64,000 nt of DNA, taken from Stenotrophomonas sp. BIO128-Bstrain (GTDB lineage Bacteria > Pseudomonadota > Gammaproteobacteria > Xanthomonadales > Xanthomonadaceae). Each line of letters starts with the position of its first letter. Position 1 is the stretch's first letter. Under the pieces are notes generated by a model, which was not told the origin of the DNA, did not search any database, and was given only the letters and a program-made list of their open reading frames with translations. The translations under genes were made by a program, and so were the position numbers. The stretch is taken from assembly GCF_030128875.1 (NCBI RefSeq), contig NZ_CP124620.1, positions 3,224,001 through 3,288,000 of the forward strand. Direction: 5' to 3'. Shown here one piece after another: positions 20,397 to 29,558 of this stretch.

Positions 20397-21785
20397 ATGA
20401 TGACCACCGCCCTGCCCGCTGCGTTCGCTGCCACCCTGCATGCCCTGCTTGGCGAGGACGGCTGGCGCACCGATGACAGCGCACTGGACGCACATGCGCA
20501 GGACAACTCCTGGCGGCACCAGCGCCCGGCTGCGGTGGCACTGCCGTCAGACATCGAACAGGTGCAGGCGCTGGTGCGTGCCTGCCGCGTGCATGGCGTG
20601 GCCCTGGTCGCGCGCGGCGCGGGTACCGGCACCACCGGCGCTGCGGTGCCGTTGCCCGGCAGCATCGTGCTGTCGTTCACCCGCATGGACCGCATCGTCG
20701 AGATCCGCGCCGGTGACCGCTGCGCGGTGGTGCAGCCGGGCGTGCTCAACGGAACGCTGCAGCAGGCACTGGCACCGCACGGCCTGTTCTGGGCACCGGA
20801 TCCTTCCAGCGCCGAGATCTGCAGCATCGGCGGCAACTTGGCGTGCAATGCCGGTGGTCCGCGCGCGGTGAAGTACGGCACCAGCCGCGACAACGTGCTG
20901 GGCCTGGTGGCGGTGACCGGTGCCGGCGACGTGATCCGCTGCGGTGGCGCCTACACCAAGGACGCCACCGGCTACGACCTGACTCATCTTCTGGTCGGCA
21001 GCGAAGGCACGCTGGCGCTGATCGTGGAAGCCACGCTGAAGCTGACCCCGTTGCCGGTCAGCCAAGCCGGGCTGCGTGTGCTGTACCGCGATGCCGACGC
21101 GGCCGCCGCTGCCGTGTCACGCCTGATGTCGCAGCCGGTCGTTCCCACGCGCTTGGAATTCATGGACGCGCGCAGCCTTGAACTGCTGCGGCTCAATGGC
21201 GCCGACGTGCCAGAGGCCGGTGCGATGCTGCTGGTCGAGGCCGATGGCGACCACGACACCCTGCCCTATCTGCTGCAGGCGCTGGCTGCTGCTGCCGAGG
21301 GTGACGGCATGATCGCGCTGGACGTGGCCATGGAAGGGGCCGCGCGCGAAAAACTGTGGGCTGCACGCAAGGCGCTGTCGCCCGCGCTGCGCAGCATCGC
21401 CCCGGGCAAGATCAACGAAGACGTGGTGGTGCCGGTATCGCGCATTCCGGAGCTGGTGGCCGGCGTGCAGGCACTAGCGCACGAGTACACGCTGACCATC
21501 GTCACCTTCGGTCATGCCGGCAACGGCAACCTGCACGTCAACATCCTCTACCACCCCGACGACGCCGACGAGAACGCACGCGCGCATGCCGCGCTGCCGA
21601 AGATCTTCGAACTGACGCTGGCGTTGGGCGGCACGCTGTCGGGCGAGCATGGCATCGGCCTGGCCAAGCGCGACTTCATGGCCAAGGCGTTCACCGCGGA
21701 AACGCTGGCGGCGATGCGCGCGATCAAGGCCGCGCTGGACCCGGATGGCATCCTCAACCCGGGCAAGGTGCTGCCGCCGGCTTAA
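20397..21785 (+). CDS. FAD-binding 2-hydroxyacid dehydrogenase (GlcD/D-lactate dehydrogenase type)
   Basis: Flavoprotein with an N-terminal PCMH FAD-binding domain and a C-terminal FAD-oxidase domain, 462 residues from the first ATG of MMTTALPAAF. FAD-binding sequences include ARGAGTGTTGAAVPLPGS near residue 75, EICSIGGNLACNAGGPRAVK near residue 140 and KDATGYDLTHLLVGSEGTLA. The C-terminal part has VTFGHAGNGNLHVNILYHP, where many relatives have GDGNLH, and GTLSGEHGIGLAKRDFM. This fits D-lactate, glycolate or D-2-hydroxyglutarate dehydrogenases; I cannot separate these by sequence alone. No glcE/glcF partners are adjacent, so a stand-alone D-lactate or D-2-hydroxyglutarate enzyme is more likely. 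Confidence 0.88.
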   Translation: MMTTALPAAFAATLHALLGEDGWRTDDSALDAHAQDNSWRHQRPAAVALPSDIEQVQALVRACRVHGVALVARGAGTGTTGAAVPLPGSIVLSFTRMDRIVEIRAGDRCAVVQPGVLNGTLQQALAPHGLFWAPDPSSAEICSIGGNLACNAGGPRAVKYGTSRDNVLGLVAVTGAGDVIRCGGAYTKDATGYDLTHLLVGSEGTLALIVEATLKLTPLPVSQAGLRVLYRDADAAAAAVSRLMSQPVVPTRLEFMDARSLELLRLNGADVPEAGAMLLVEADGDHDTLPYLLQALAAAAEGDGMIALDVAMEGAAREKLWAARKALSPALRSIAPGKINEDVVVPVSRIPELVAGVQALAHEYTLTIVTFGHAGNGNLHVNILYHPDDADENARAHAALPKIFELTLALGGTLSGEHGIGLAKRDFMAKAFTAETLAAMRAIKAALDPDGILNPGKVLPPA

Positions 21786-21790
21786 CGATC

Positions 21791-21858
21791 CGCCGGGCAT
21801 GGCCCGGCGCTACCGATTGCCCGGCGTCGGATCCCACTGCCAAGCACTGGGATCCGAC
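21791..21858. repeat. Two palindromic elements between convergent genes
   Basis: The first element (21791-21809) is CGCCGGGC-ATG-GCCCGGCG followed by CTACC. Read on the minus strand this is GGTAGCGCCGGGCCATGCCC, a SMAG-type GTAG palindrome. The second (21826-21858) has an 11-base stem, GTCGGATCCCA/TGGGATCCGAC, with a 11-base loop. They occupy the gap between the stops of the dehydrogenase and the autotransporter and may act as a bidirectional terminator. Confidence 0.75.
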
Positions 21859-21872
21859 CCCACCCACACTGC

Positions 21873-24824
21873 TTACCAGGCCATGCGCAGACCCACCTGG
21901 CCACCCACGTTGCGGTAGCCGTGGTCGCCGCGCTGCACGGTCATGCCACCCCATGCGCCCCAGCGCTGGCCCAGCTTCAACTCGGCACCGGCCTGCACCT
22001 CGTAGCGGTTGCGCGGTACCTCCGCGCCCAGCGTGTCACCGTTGAACTGCAGCGTGCTGGTACCACTGCCACGCAGCCAGTTGACGCCCAGGTACGGCTG
22101 CACGATGTTGCCGGCTGCGGTGCCATGGCCGAACACGCGCGCGCCCAAACGCCCGCTCAGGCCACCGGCTTCGGCACGGTCGATCACTGTACCGTTGCTC
22201 TCCACATGGCGGTCGGCGCGGTAGTCTGCATACGTCAGCTGCAACTGCGGCTGCACATACAGCGCACTGGCGGCGTCCTGCCACACATTGAAAGTGTAGC
22301 CGGTCTCCAGCGAGGCACTGGCCACCCGCGAATCATAGTGCTCCGGCTCCAGGCCGATGCCCTGCACCCGGTTGTCGAAACGGCCGTACTGCAGGTTTGC
22401 ATCGACGTAGGCACCCTGCGTGCCATCGGCATCCCGCATCCAGGTGCCGTACACCCCCATCGCATTGCCGCGCACACGCCCCTTGGCGCTGTAGCCGGTC
22501 AGCCCGGACACTACCGTGCTGTCGGTGCGGCCGCTGCCTAGCATCACGCCAAAGGCCGCGTTACCCCGACGCAACACGTCGCTGCCAATCTGCAGTACCG
22601 ACGTATTGCCATCCACCGACAGCTGACCGCCGACCGCGCTGAAATCCGCCTGTTGGCGGCCCACGCGTGCCCATGCCGTGGGACCGTCCTGTAGCGACAC
22701 CGCGCCAATACGGTCGTTCAGGCGATGGGCAAACATGTTGATGGCGGCCGACTGATTGGCCAGGTAGGCACCTGCCTCCGGGCGCAGCACCGGCGGCGGT
22801 ATCACCGGGGTGTCGCCACCTTCGCCTTCTTCGCCGCCCTCACCTTCTTCGCCGCCTTCACCCGGGTCAGGCCCCGGCCCCGGGCCAGGATCGACCGCGC
22901 AGCCCGGCGCACCCGGATCGTCCTTGCAGACATCGAACCACTGCGAGCGCAGGTACCAGTTGCCATCGGAAGGATCGGCAAGCCCGCCCTGGAACAGGAA
23001 GTACTCATGGGAACCACCCACTGCACGCCCGGCCAGCGCATAGGTCGCCAGCGATGCGCCGTCCACCTCGATCAGCTGGATGCCGTCGGTCGTCTGGCCG
23101 CCGACACCACCAATGTTCTTCACCGCGATCCTCGCGTCTCCCGAGGTATCGCCACGCACATGCAGGCGATCAAAGGCGCTGTCGTCACCGCCCAAGGCCC
23201 CCTGGAACAGGAACGTCGCGTCCTCGCTGTGCAGATCACCGTCCACGGTGAGCGTGTTGAATCGACCACTGCCGTCGGACAACGCCACGCCACTGTTGAG
23301 CACCTGCAGTTCACCCACCGTGGCGTCGCTGGTCAGCGTCCACTGGCTGCCGCTTTCGATCGCCATCGTCTGCACCAGGTCGGAAGACCCCTGCCACAGC
23401 GATCCGTCAGCCAGGCGCACGTGCACATCGGACTGCGGCACCAGGCCGGCGTCCTCGTCCTCGGGCGTGATGACGATGTCGCCCACCATCTGCGAGTGAC
23501 CATCCAACACCACGTCGAAACGCCCGGCCACTGCTGCATCCAGCGCGATGGCAATGCCGTTGCCACCCGATACGTATGCACCGTTGGCCAGGGTCAGCCC
23601 TGCATCACGGCTGCTGCGCACCCACACGCCGCCATGCTGCGCGCTTGCCAGCGAACCACCGTCGATGCCCAGACTGCCGCTGTCGTTGATCACCGCGGCC
23701 CACGCGCCTTCGCCTTCGGTGCGGACGTGCGTGTTGGTCAATGTCATCCCACCGCCGCCACCGGTCAGTACGCCGTGCGCCTGCTGTCCTTCAGTGAGGA
23801 TGACACTGTCCTGCAGGTGGAGGCTGCCGCCCTGGCGCGCCACCGCGCCAATCGCACCGGTACCAGAGGTGTGGACCTGGGCAGCGCGTGCGTTGATGGT
23901 CGCCCTCGCGCCGAAGGCGGTGAAGTCGGCATACAGCCCATGACTGCTCTCGCCGGATGTGGTCACATCCACGCGTTCCAGATCCGCGGTGCCGGCTCGC
24001 ACATCGATGCCGACCGCACGATCTCCCTCGCTGATGATCGCACTGCCTGACATCGCCAGTGTCGAATCGGCAAACATGACCACGGTTCCAACCCCGTTGC
24101 CGGTGCTGTGCAGTGTGGAGTCGGCCACGATGACCGTGTTGCCGCGACCATTGATGTCCAGCGCGATGCCCTTGGCACTCACCGTGCTTCCTGCAAGTTC
24201 AAGCTGGTTGTTGTCCTGCAGCCAGATACCCGATTCACCTTCGATCGCCACATCGGACAACACCATGTTCGCACCGGTGGCCGACACCGCGCGGCTACCC
24301 AGCCCCATCGCCGAGATCGAGCCACCGGTCATGGTGATGTCACCGCCACCGGCAAGGCCGACCGACGACACACCCTCCATGCGGATGTTTACATCCTGCA
24401 GCGTGGCCTGGCTGCCGGTATGCGCCACAACGCCCATGCCTGTGCCTTTGTTGATGACGTCGGTCGCCGTCAGATGCAGTTCACCGCCGGTCGTCGCCAG
24501 CGCCGTGGTGGCACCAAAGCCAGTGGTGACCAAGGTCGAGCCGTTCAGTTCAATACGGCTGCCAGTTCCTTCGGCACGGGCGGCGGATGCGCCACCGCCG
24601 CTGGCGCTCACGTTGACCGCACCCAGCGGCACGATGCTGCCGCCGTTGAGCGCATGGAAGGCATGATTGCCCACGCCGGCTGCGCTGTAATCACCCGCTG
24701 CAGGGGTTTGTTCATCACCGTCGGCGATGACCTGCTGTGCGTGTGCGCGGACAGGAATTGCAGCGGCAAGCGCGACGGCGAGGGCCATGGCCAGCGCTGA
24801 GTAGTGAATGTGATGGGGTCGCAT
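21873..24824 (-). CDS. Autotransporter (type Va) with beta-helix passenger
   Basis: Large surface or secreted protein that exports itself through the outer membrane. The start MRPHHIHYSALAMALAVALA gives 983 residues: a signal peptide (about 1-28, cleaved after RAHA), a long passenger of short Gly/Thr/Ser-rich beta-strand repeats typical of pertactin-like beta-helices, and an autochaperone-like end (WYLRSQWFDVCKDDPGAPGC). A linker of Gly, Pro, Asp and Glu follows, then the C-terminal beta-barrel from about residue 720 (RPEAGAYLANQSAAINMFAH). The final residue is Trp, as expected for BAM recognition. No protease or lipase motif is visible, so an adhesin-like role is inferred. A 16-bp shared element lies 56 bases upstream. 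Confidence 0.9.
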   Translation of the reverse strand: MRPHHIHYSALAMALAVALAAAIPVRAHAQQVIADGDEQTPAAGDYSAAGVGNHAFHALNGGSIVPLGAVNVSASGGGASAARAEGTGSRIELNGSTLVTTGFGATTALATTGGELHLTATDVINKGTGMGVVAHTGSQATLQDVNIRMEGVSSVGLAGGGDITMTGGSISAMGLGSRAVSATGANMVLSDVAIEGESGIWLQDNNQLELAGSTVSAKGIALDINGRGNTVIVADSTLHSTGNGVGTVVMFADSTLAMSGSAIISEGDRAVGIDVRAGTADLERVDVTTSGESSHGLYADFTAFGARATINARAAQVHTSGTGAIGAVARQGGSLHLQDSVILTEGQQAHGVLTGGGGGMTLTNTHVRTEGEGAWAAVINDSGSLGIDGGSLASAQHGGVWVRSSRDAGLTLANGAYVSGGNGIAIALDAAVAGRFDVVLDGHSQMVGDIVITPEDEDAGLVPQSDVHVRLADGSLWQGSSDLVQTMAIESGSQWTLTSDATVGELQVLNSGVALSDGSGRFNTLTVDGDLHSEDATFLFQGALGGDDSAFDRLHVRGDTSGDARIAVKNIGGVGGQTTDGIQLIEVDGASLATYALAGRAVGGSHEYFLFQGGLADPSDGNWYLRSQWFDVCKDDPGAPGCAVDPGPGPGPDPGEGGEEGEGGEEGEGGDTPVIPPPVLRPEAGAYLANQSAAINMFAHRLNDRIGAVSLQDGPTAWARVGRQQADFSAVGGQLSVDGNTSVLQIGSDVLRRGNAAFGVMLGSGRTDSTVVSGLTGYSAKGRVRGNAMGVYGTWMRDADGTQGAYVDANLQYGRFDNRVQGIGLEPEHYDSRVASASLETGYTFNVWQDAASALYVQPQLQLTYADYRADRHVESNGTVIDRAEAGGLSGRLGARVFGHGTAAGNIVQPYLGVNWLRGSGTSTLQFNGDTLGAEVPRNRYEVQAGAELKLGQRWGAWGGMTVQRGDHGYRNVGGQVGLRMAW

Positions 24825-24880
24825 GTGGGGGTCTCTTTTTGTCGGGAGCGGCATGGTGGATGTCGCGTTGCGCACCCACC

Positions 24881-24896
24881 ATCCAATTAGTTGTAA
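24881..24896 (-). promoter_or_regulatory. Shared 16-bp element upstream of the autotransporter
   Basis: In gene orientation the sequence is TTACAACTAATTGGAT, a 14/16 match to the best copy TTGCAACTAATTGCAT at 29455. It ends 56 bases before the autotransporter ATG. The rest of the 207-base gap between the autotransporter and the adhesin stop shows nothing else clear. Confidence 0.55.
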
Positions 24897-25031
24897 TCTC
24901 GCTAGCGGTATGGCAGCGACCTCGCGAGGCAAGGGGCCGCAGTGCGCCTGGGCAGCGCCCACTACCGCGCTACGCGAACGCCCAGCTGCCCGGCGCAGGT
25001 GCAGGGGGGACGCAGTGCAGCCACTTCAACG

Positions 25032-26027
25032 TCACCAGTAATCAACGTTCAGCACGGCCTCGCCCTTGATGGTTCCGGGTACCAGCGCATCGTTGGTGCG
25101 GATGTAGCGCGCGGTGAACTGGTGATCGTGCACGCCACCCACGCCCGGATCGAAATCCCAGGTCTGGCCGAACTGCACTTCGGCGCCACCGCGCAGCAAC
25201 TGCACGCGCACGCCTTCGGCATCGGAATCGGCGGTGGGGGTCAGCTGGCTGCCGGTGTTGCCCGCATCGCCGGCGTCACTGAGGGTCATGCGCGCACGCG
25301 GCGGATCCACGCCGCAGTCCATGCGTATCGCGACCAGCTTCTCTTTCGCGGTGGAACCGGGGACGGCAAGCTCCGCCGTCTGCACGTCCTGCAGGGTTTC
25401 GGCCCTGTCCTGCAGGGGGCAGGTGACTGCAGGGAAGGTGAAACTGTGATCCAGGGTTAGCTCACCATCCAGGTGTGGGAACCTGGCGACATTCCAGACC
25501 ACCCGACCGGTGTTGGCGTAGGAACGCATGCGTCCACCACGTGAGAAGTACTGGGGACGAAAGTTGAAGGTCGCGATGTAAGTGGGGTTGGGCGACATGG
25601 CATCGACCCGGTAAGGGTAAGTAACTCCCGGCCGCATCGGCAACTCTGGGAATCCAACAACCCGCTGGAACAGAAAGATCATCAATGGCGCTTCGGAATT
25701 CGCCTCAAACGCGGGATAGGTCATTCCGTCGAAGGTGATCTCGCCCACGTACGTCATTCCGGGCATCTCAAGCCTCACGTCCACGTCGAAGGCGTCATGC
25801 TGCACGCACCCTACGAACTCGAACGCCCAGGCCAACTGGCCCATATAGCGCTCGCGATCGGTCGGATAGGTATCGATGACCTTGTGCTCGGCGCGTGTTG
25901 GGTGCCATTCCTCCACGCAGGCCTGTGCTGCGCCGGCCATGCCCAGTGCCGCCAGCAGCGCGATGGCGCGGGCCTGCCACCAATGGCTACGGCGGGATAT
26001 TGCTTTCTGCTTGTCGATGAACCTCAT
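25032..26027 (-). CDS. Fimbrial tip adhesin (two-domain)
   Basis: Last gene of the usher-pilin-adhesin unit. The start MRFIDKQKAISRRSHWWQAR gives 331 residues with a signal peptide ending near AAQA/CVEE. The N-terminal half has several Cys residues and probably forms a receptor-binding domain. The C-terminal half looks like a pilin domain: TCPLQDRAETLQDVQTAELA, then IRMDCGVDP, FGQTWDFDPGVGGVHDHQFT and a final VLNVDYW, which resembles the beta-zipper end of fimbrial subunits. The length (about 330) suits a FimH/SfaH-like tip adhesin; binding specificity cannot be read from sequence. It begins 34 bases after the minor pilin. Confidence 0.8.
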   Translation of the reverse strand: MRFIDKQKAISRRSHWWQARAIALLAALGMAGAAQACVEEWHPTRAEHKVIDTYPTDRERYMGQLAWAFEFVGCVQHDAFDVDVRLEMPGMTYVGEITFDGMTYPAFEANSEAPLMIFLFQRVVGFPELPMRPGVTYPYRVDAMSPNPTYIATFNFRPQYFSRGGRMRSYANTGRVVWNVARFPHLDGELTLDHSFTFPAVTCPLQDRAETLQDVQTAELAVPGSTAKEKLVAIRMDCGVDPPRARMTLSDAGDAGNTGSQLTPTADSDAEGVRVQLLRGGAEVQFGQTWDFDPGVGGVHDHQFTARYIRTNDALVPGTIKGEAVLNVDYW

Positions 26028-26061
26028 CAGCTGTCTCCAGTTCGCTTGGGGGTGAGAGAAC

Positions 26062-26571
26062 TCACTCGTAGTCAGCGGTAACCACAATCTCGGTGGACAC
26101 GTCACCGGCGCGCAGCACCGCACCGGTGGGCACGTGGTACGCCGCGCGCAGGTCGTAGCGCGCGGTGGCGCCGGTCACCGGCACATCGATGCCGGTGTCG
26201 CCATCCTTCAGGTAGGTGTTGCCGGTGGTGCCGGCCAGCAGCGAGATCGACACACCGCTGGCCTCATCGGTGGTGGCGGTGTTCTTCCAGCGCTCGGCAT
26301 CGCCATCGGCGGCCGTGCCGGCGAACGAGAGCACGGCCTTGTTCACGCCCACGCAGCCAGTGAACTCCAGGGCGCCGGCCTTGATCTGGCTGTCCGCGCC
26401 GGGGGTGAGGTCGCTGGCCTTCACCGGGTCCAGGTCGATCAGCGCGTCATTGAGCGTGCAGGTGCCGGGCAGCACGCGCCCGGTGATGGTGAGGGTGGCG
26501 CTGTCGGCCAGGGCCACCGGCGCAGCGGCCAGCAGAGCGGTAGAAAGGGCGATGCGGTTGAACAGCTTCAT
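26062..26571 (-). CDS. Type 1-like fimbrial subunit (minor pilin)
   Basis: The 169-residue product starts at MKLFNRIALSTALLAAAPVA, behind a good AGGAG 7 bases upstream. A signal peptide ends at ALA near residue 21. The mature part has the pilin pattern: LTITGRVLPGTCTL, a Cys pair (GTCTL ... FTGCVG), and the C-terminal YHVPTGAVLRAGDVSTEIVV followed by TADYE, the penultimate-Tyr end recognised by PapD-type chaperones. It sits between usher and adhesin with 34-base spacers on both sides, so an adaptor or minor-subunit role is likely. Confidence 0.88.
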   Translation of the reverse strand: MKLFNRIALSTALLAAAPVALADSATLTITGRVLPGTCTLNDALIDLDPVKASDLTPGADSQIKAGALEFTGCVGVNKAVLSFAGTAADGDAERWKNTATTDEASGVSISLLAGTTGNTYLKDGDTGIDVPVTGATARYDLRAAYHVPTGAVLRAGDVSTEIVVTADYE

Positions 26572-26605
26572 GGAAAACTCCTGCAAGTGACGTAAGGGAA
26601 AGGAT

Positions 26606-29158
26606 TCAGAGCGAGGTGGCATCGACCGCAGTCAAGGCGGCCTGCAACCCGGGGCTGGGCGGCGGCAAGGGCGTGCACACCGCCTGGCTCCAGGACAGCC
26701 CGTAGGCATCCGGTGCAGCGGGGGTGGTGTATTCGAGGCGGCATCGCTGCGCGCCATCGGGGTCGACGATCAACCCGCCCTGTTCCGGGGCGCCGCGCAA
26801 CTGGATCACACCGCCCTGGCCCACCGCGCCATAGCTGCGGCCGGTCTCATCTTCGATGCGCGCGGCAAACGGCAGTGGTTGGCCCAGCGCATCGGTGGCA
26901 TCGATGAACAGCGTGCGCTCCCGCGTGGCGTTGAAGGCCACGCGCACGATGCTGCCTGCGGTCGGTGCCACCCGCTGCGAGGTCCGCAGCAGCTCCACGT
27001 CCATCGACAGGCCGGACGGATCCAGCTCGATCTGGTTCCAGCGGTAGGGGCTGACATGCGGCAGCAGCGCGTAGCCGTTGCGGCCGATGCGCACATCGCT
27101 GCCATAACCGATGCGCGCGCCCTGCGCACCGTCGGCCTGGATCAGGGCGAAGCCATCGCCCACCGGCGCACCAAAGTTGATGCCATCGCGATGCAGCACC
27201 ACACTGCCGGCCGCACTGGCGTTGAAAGCGTTGTAGTCACCCGAACGGCTGTAGCCGGCGGTGACGGTGCCATGCCCACCGCGGTAGGAGGCATAGGCGC
27301 TGGCGCCGCTCGCTCCCTCGCTGGCAGCGTTGGCGGACACGTTGTAGTTCAGCTGCTGGTCTGCACCCAGCGTGCCGCTCACGCCCAGCTGTGCCTGCTC
27401 GCCGCGGGCCGACTGTGCCAGCTGCGTGCTCAGGCGGGGTGCGCTGGGCGCCTTGCCAAGCGGAATGCTGAAGGTGGCCGAGTAGCGGGTGTCCTGGCGG
27501 CCATCACCCTGCCGGTAGCGCATTGCCGAGAGGCTGTAGTTGGCGCGGCCGAGCGTGCTCTGGAAGCGCAGCTGCAGGTCGTTCTGTGTTGCAGTGCCAT
27601 CCCAGTAGCGGACGTGGCCACCACTGAGCGACAGCGTGCTGCGCTCGCCCATGCGCTGGGAGAAATTCACCTGGAAGCGCTGCCGGGCGCGGCTGCTGTA
27701 GCCCCAATCATCCGCACGCGCCTGCGCGAAGTCATTGAGCGAGAGGTAGCCGCGGGTACTGTAGCGGTGCGCGGCCAGGCCGAAGTTGGTGCCGGTGGCC
27801 GCAACGTAGCGCTGGTAGTTCAGCCGGAAGCTGTTGCCGGTGATCTGCTCGCCATTGGCCAGGCGTGCGCGCGAGTGGGTGACGTCGGCACCGAACGCGC
27901 CCAGCGGCGTGTTGATGGCCCCACCGAACAGTGCAGACTGGAAATCCCCTGCCACCTGCATGCCGCCCAGGGCGGTGAAGTGGTTGCTGATGCCACGCGC
28001 ATAGGTACCTTCGGCAAAGCGCAGCGATTCGCGCACGCCACGGGCATCGCGCAGTTCACCGGCCGTGGCACTGAAGCGACTGGCCCCCGGTCGCAGGGCC
28101 TGCGGCACGGCGGAGAAGTTCACCGTGAACGTCTGCTGGCGACCGTCGGCTTCGGTGACGGTGACATCGAGGTCGCCGCCGAAGTTGGTCGGGTACAGGT
28201 CTTCAATGGAGAACGGGCCGGGGGCCACGCTGACTTCATGGATGATGTTGCCGTTCTGGCGGATGGTCACCATCGCGTTGCCTTCGGCGATGCCCTGCAC
28301 CACCGGCGCGAAGCCGCGCAGCGAATCAGGCAGCATGCGTTCATCGCTGGCCACGCGCACGCCGGTGAACGAGAGCGACTCGAACAGCTCGCCGCCCGTG
28401 TTGCCCTGCCCCAGCAGCAGCTGGCTGTTCCACGCCGGCAGGTCGCGCTGCAGGTAGCTGCTGATGACGTCGTGGCGCGAGCCGTAGCTGCTCTGGCTGA
28501 AGGAGGAACGATGGCGCAGGCGCCAGGCGCCGAGGTTCACGCCCGTGTTCAAGCCCAGGTACGTGGCGTTCTGGCCCTGCGCACGGTTGTGGTTGATGTT
28601 GTAGTCGAAGAACGCCGCGGTGACGCCATGGTCGCGCTGGTCCGGTGCCACGTAGCCGCGCGCATTGCGCGCCTGTGCGGCCTGCGGCACGTTCACCAGC
28701 AACTGCAGGTTGCCCGCGTCGTACTCCACCGTTGCGCCCTCCACCAGCGCAGCCAATGCAATGCAGGCATCGTCGTCCTGCTCCAGATCCGCCAGGTAGC
28801 TGTCTTTCAGATTCAATCGACGCAACAGGGCCACGGGCAGGCATGGCGTGGCGCCCACCGGTGCGGGGGCTTCGACAAAGCGGATGTCGCGGTTCTCCAG
28901 GAACTGGCCATTCACCACCACGTCCAGCGGATAGAGGCCCGGCTCCATCGGGTTGCCCTGTGCATACCGCTGCATGTCGATGGACTTGCCGCCGATCAGG
29001 AACCCTTCGCTGAACTGGAGTGGCTCGCCGGCCTCAGCATGGGCGTAGCTGCTGAGCGTCATCGCCATGGCAAGGGCGATGGCCGCTCCCAGCGGACGGC
29101 TGATGAAAGGACGCTGTGTGCGGTGATGGAGAGGGCGCTTCTGCATGGAAAACGTCAT
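26606..29158 (-). CDS. Outer-membrane fimbrial usher, FimD/PapC type
   Basis: Outer-membrane pore that accepts chaperone-subunit complexes and assembles the pilus. The start MTFSMQKRPLHHRTQRPFIS gives 850 residues; Met at codon 5 (29146) is equally possible because neither has a strong ribosome binding site. After the signal peptide (ending YAHA) comes the N-terminal chaperone-binding domain (LQFSEGFLIGGKSIDMQRYA, ending GLYPLDVVVNGQFLENRDIR). The beta-barrel follows with a central plug region (SLRGFAPVVQGIAEGNAMVT), then the C-terminal domains. FimD-family motifs include GPFSIEDLYPTNFGGDLDVT. It belongs to the gamma-like ushers and differs strongly from the second usher in this window. Confidence 0.93.
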   Translation of the reverse strand: MTFSMQKRPLHHRTQRPFISRPLGAAIALAMAMTLSSYAHAEAGEPLQFSEGFLIGGKSIDMQRYAQGNPMEPGLYPLDVVVNGQFLENRDIRFVEAPAPVGATPCLPVALLRRLNLKDSYLADLEQDDDACIALAALVEGATVEYDAGNLQLLVNVPQAAQARNARGYVAPDQRDHGVTAAFFDYNINHNRAQGQNATYLGLNTGVNLGAWRLRHRSSFSQSSYGSRHDVISSYLQRDLPAWNSQLLLGQGNTGGELFESLSFTGVRVASDERMLPDSLRGFAPVVQGIAEGNAMVTIRQNGNIIHEVSVAPGPFSIEDLYPTNFGGDLDVTVTEADGRQQTFTVNFSAVPQALRPGASRFSATAGELRDARGVRESLRFAEGTYARGISNHFTALGGMQVAGDFQSALFGGAINTPLGAFGADVTHSRARLANGEQITGNSFRLNYQRYVAATGTNFGLAAHRYSTRGYLSLNDFAQARADDWGYSSRARQRFQVNFSQRMGERSTLSLSGGHVRYWDGTATQNDLQLRFQSTLGRANYSLSAMRYRQGDGRQDTRYSATFSIPLGKAPSAPRLSTQLAQSARGEQAQLGVSGTLGADQQLNYNVSANAASEGASGASAYASYRGGHGTVTAGYSRSGDYNAFNASAAGSVVLHRDGINFGAPVGDGFALIQADGAQGARIGYGSDVRIGRNGYALLPHVSPYRWNQIELDPSGLSMDVELLRTSQRVAPTAGSIVRVAFNATRERTLFIDATDALGQPLPFAARIEDETGRSYGAVGQGGVIQLRGAPEQGGLIVDPDGAQRCRLEYTTPAAPDAYGLSWSQAVCTPLPPPSPGLQAALTAVDATSL

Positions 29159-29231
29159 TCGATGAGGCCGAAGCCGACATCGCTCGTAGTCGAAGTGGGC
29201 CGAAGCGTAGACAGCCCCCCTCCGCCTTCCC

Positions 29232-29247
29232 ATGCAATTTGTTGCAA
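29232..29247 (-). promoter_or_regulatory. Shared 16-bp element upstream of the usher operon
   Basis: In gene orientation the sequence is TTGCAACAAATTGCAT, one mismatch from the copy at 29455. It is nearly palindromic (TTGCAA ... TTGCAT). It lies 73 bases before the usher ATG at 29158, or 85 before the one at 29146. Confidence 0.6.
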
Positions 29248-29454
29248 AGCGACACCGAAGCACGAAACGACGCGACTTTCCATGCACTGACTGTTTCAGG
29301 GCAATTCAGGCTTGTTTTCACGGCGCAAAGACAGTCAATCGAATGTGTTGCGGTTGTCGCACCGATTGCCTGCAACCGGCTGTCGCAGGGCGATATGTCG
29401 TTTCCTGACCGCGCGCTTTACCGCAAGCACGAACCGACGCATCGCACAAGCACC
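29248..29454. other. 207-bp segment between inverted 16-bp repeats in a divergent fimbrial promoter region
   Basis: The usher operon (minus) and the pilin-chaperone operon (plus) diverge from this region. Its ends are the two 16-bp elements at 29232-29247 and 29455-29470, which are inverted copies of each other (15/16 identical). The segment is less G+C-rich than its surroundings and holds no gene. Both promoters probably lie here or just outside, but I cannot place -35/-10 boxes with confidence. Confidence 0.5.
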
Positions 29455-29470
29455 TTGCAACTAATTGCAT
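29455..29470 (+). promoter_or_regulatory. Shared 16-bp element upstream of the pilin-chaperone operon
   Basis: TTGCAACTAATTGCAT, the most symmetric of the four copies, 88 bases before the pilin ATG. It is followed by an inverted repeat, TGTTCCCG ... CGGGAACA, at 29470-29495, which may fold in the pilin leader RNA. Confidence 0.6.
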
Positions 29471-29558
29471 GTTCCCGCCGGGCATGCCCGGGAACACTGT
29501 GCGCATCCGCCGGCCCGGCCGGTGCGGATCTCCTGTTTACCCAACCAAGGACATTCCC

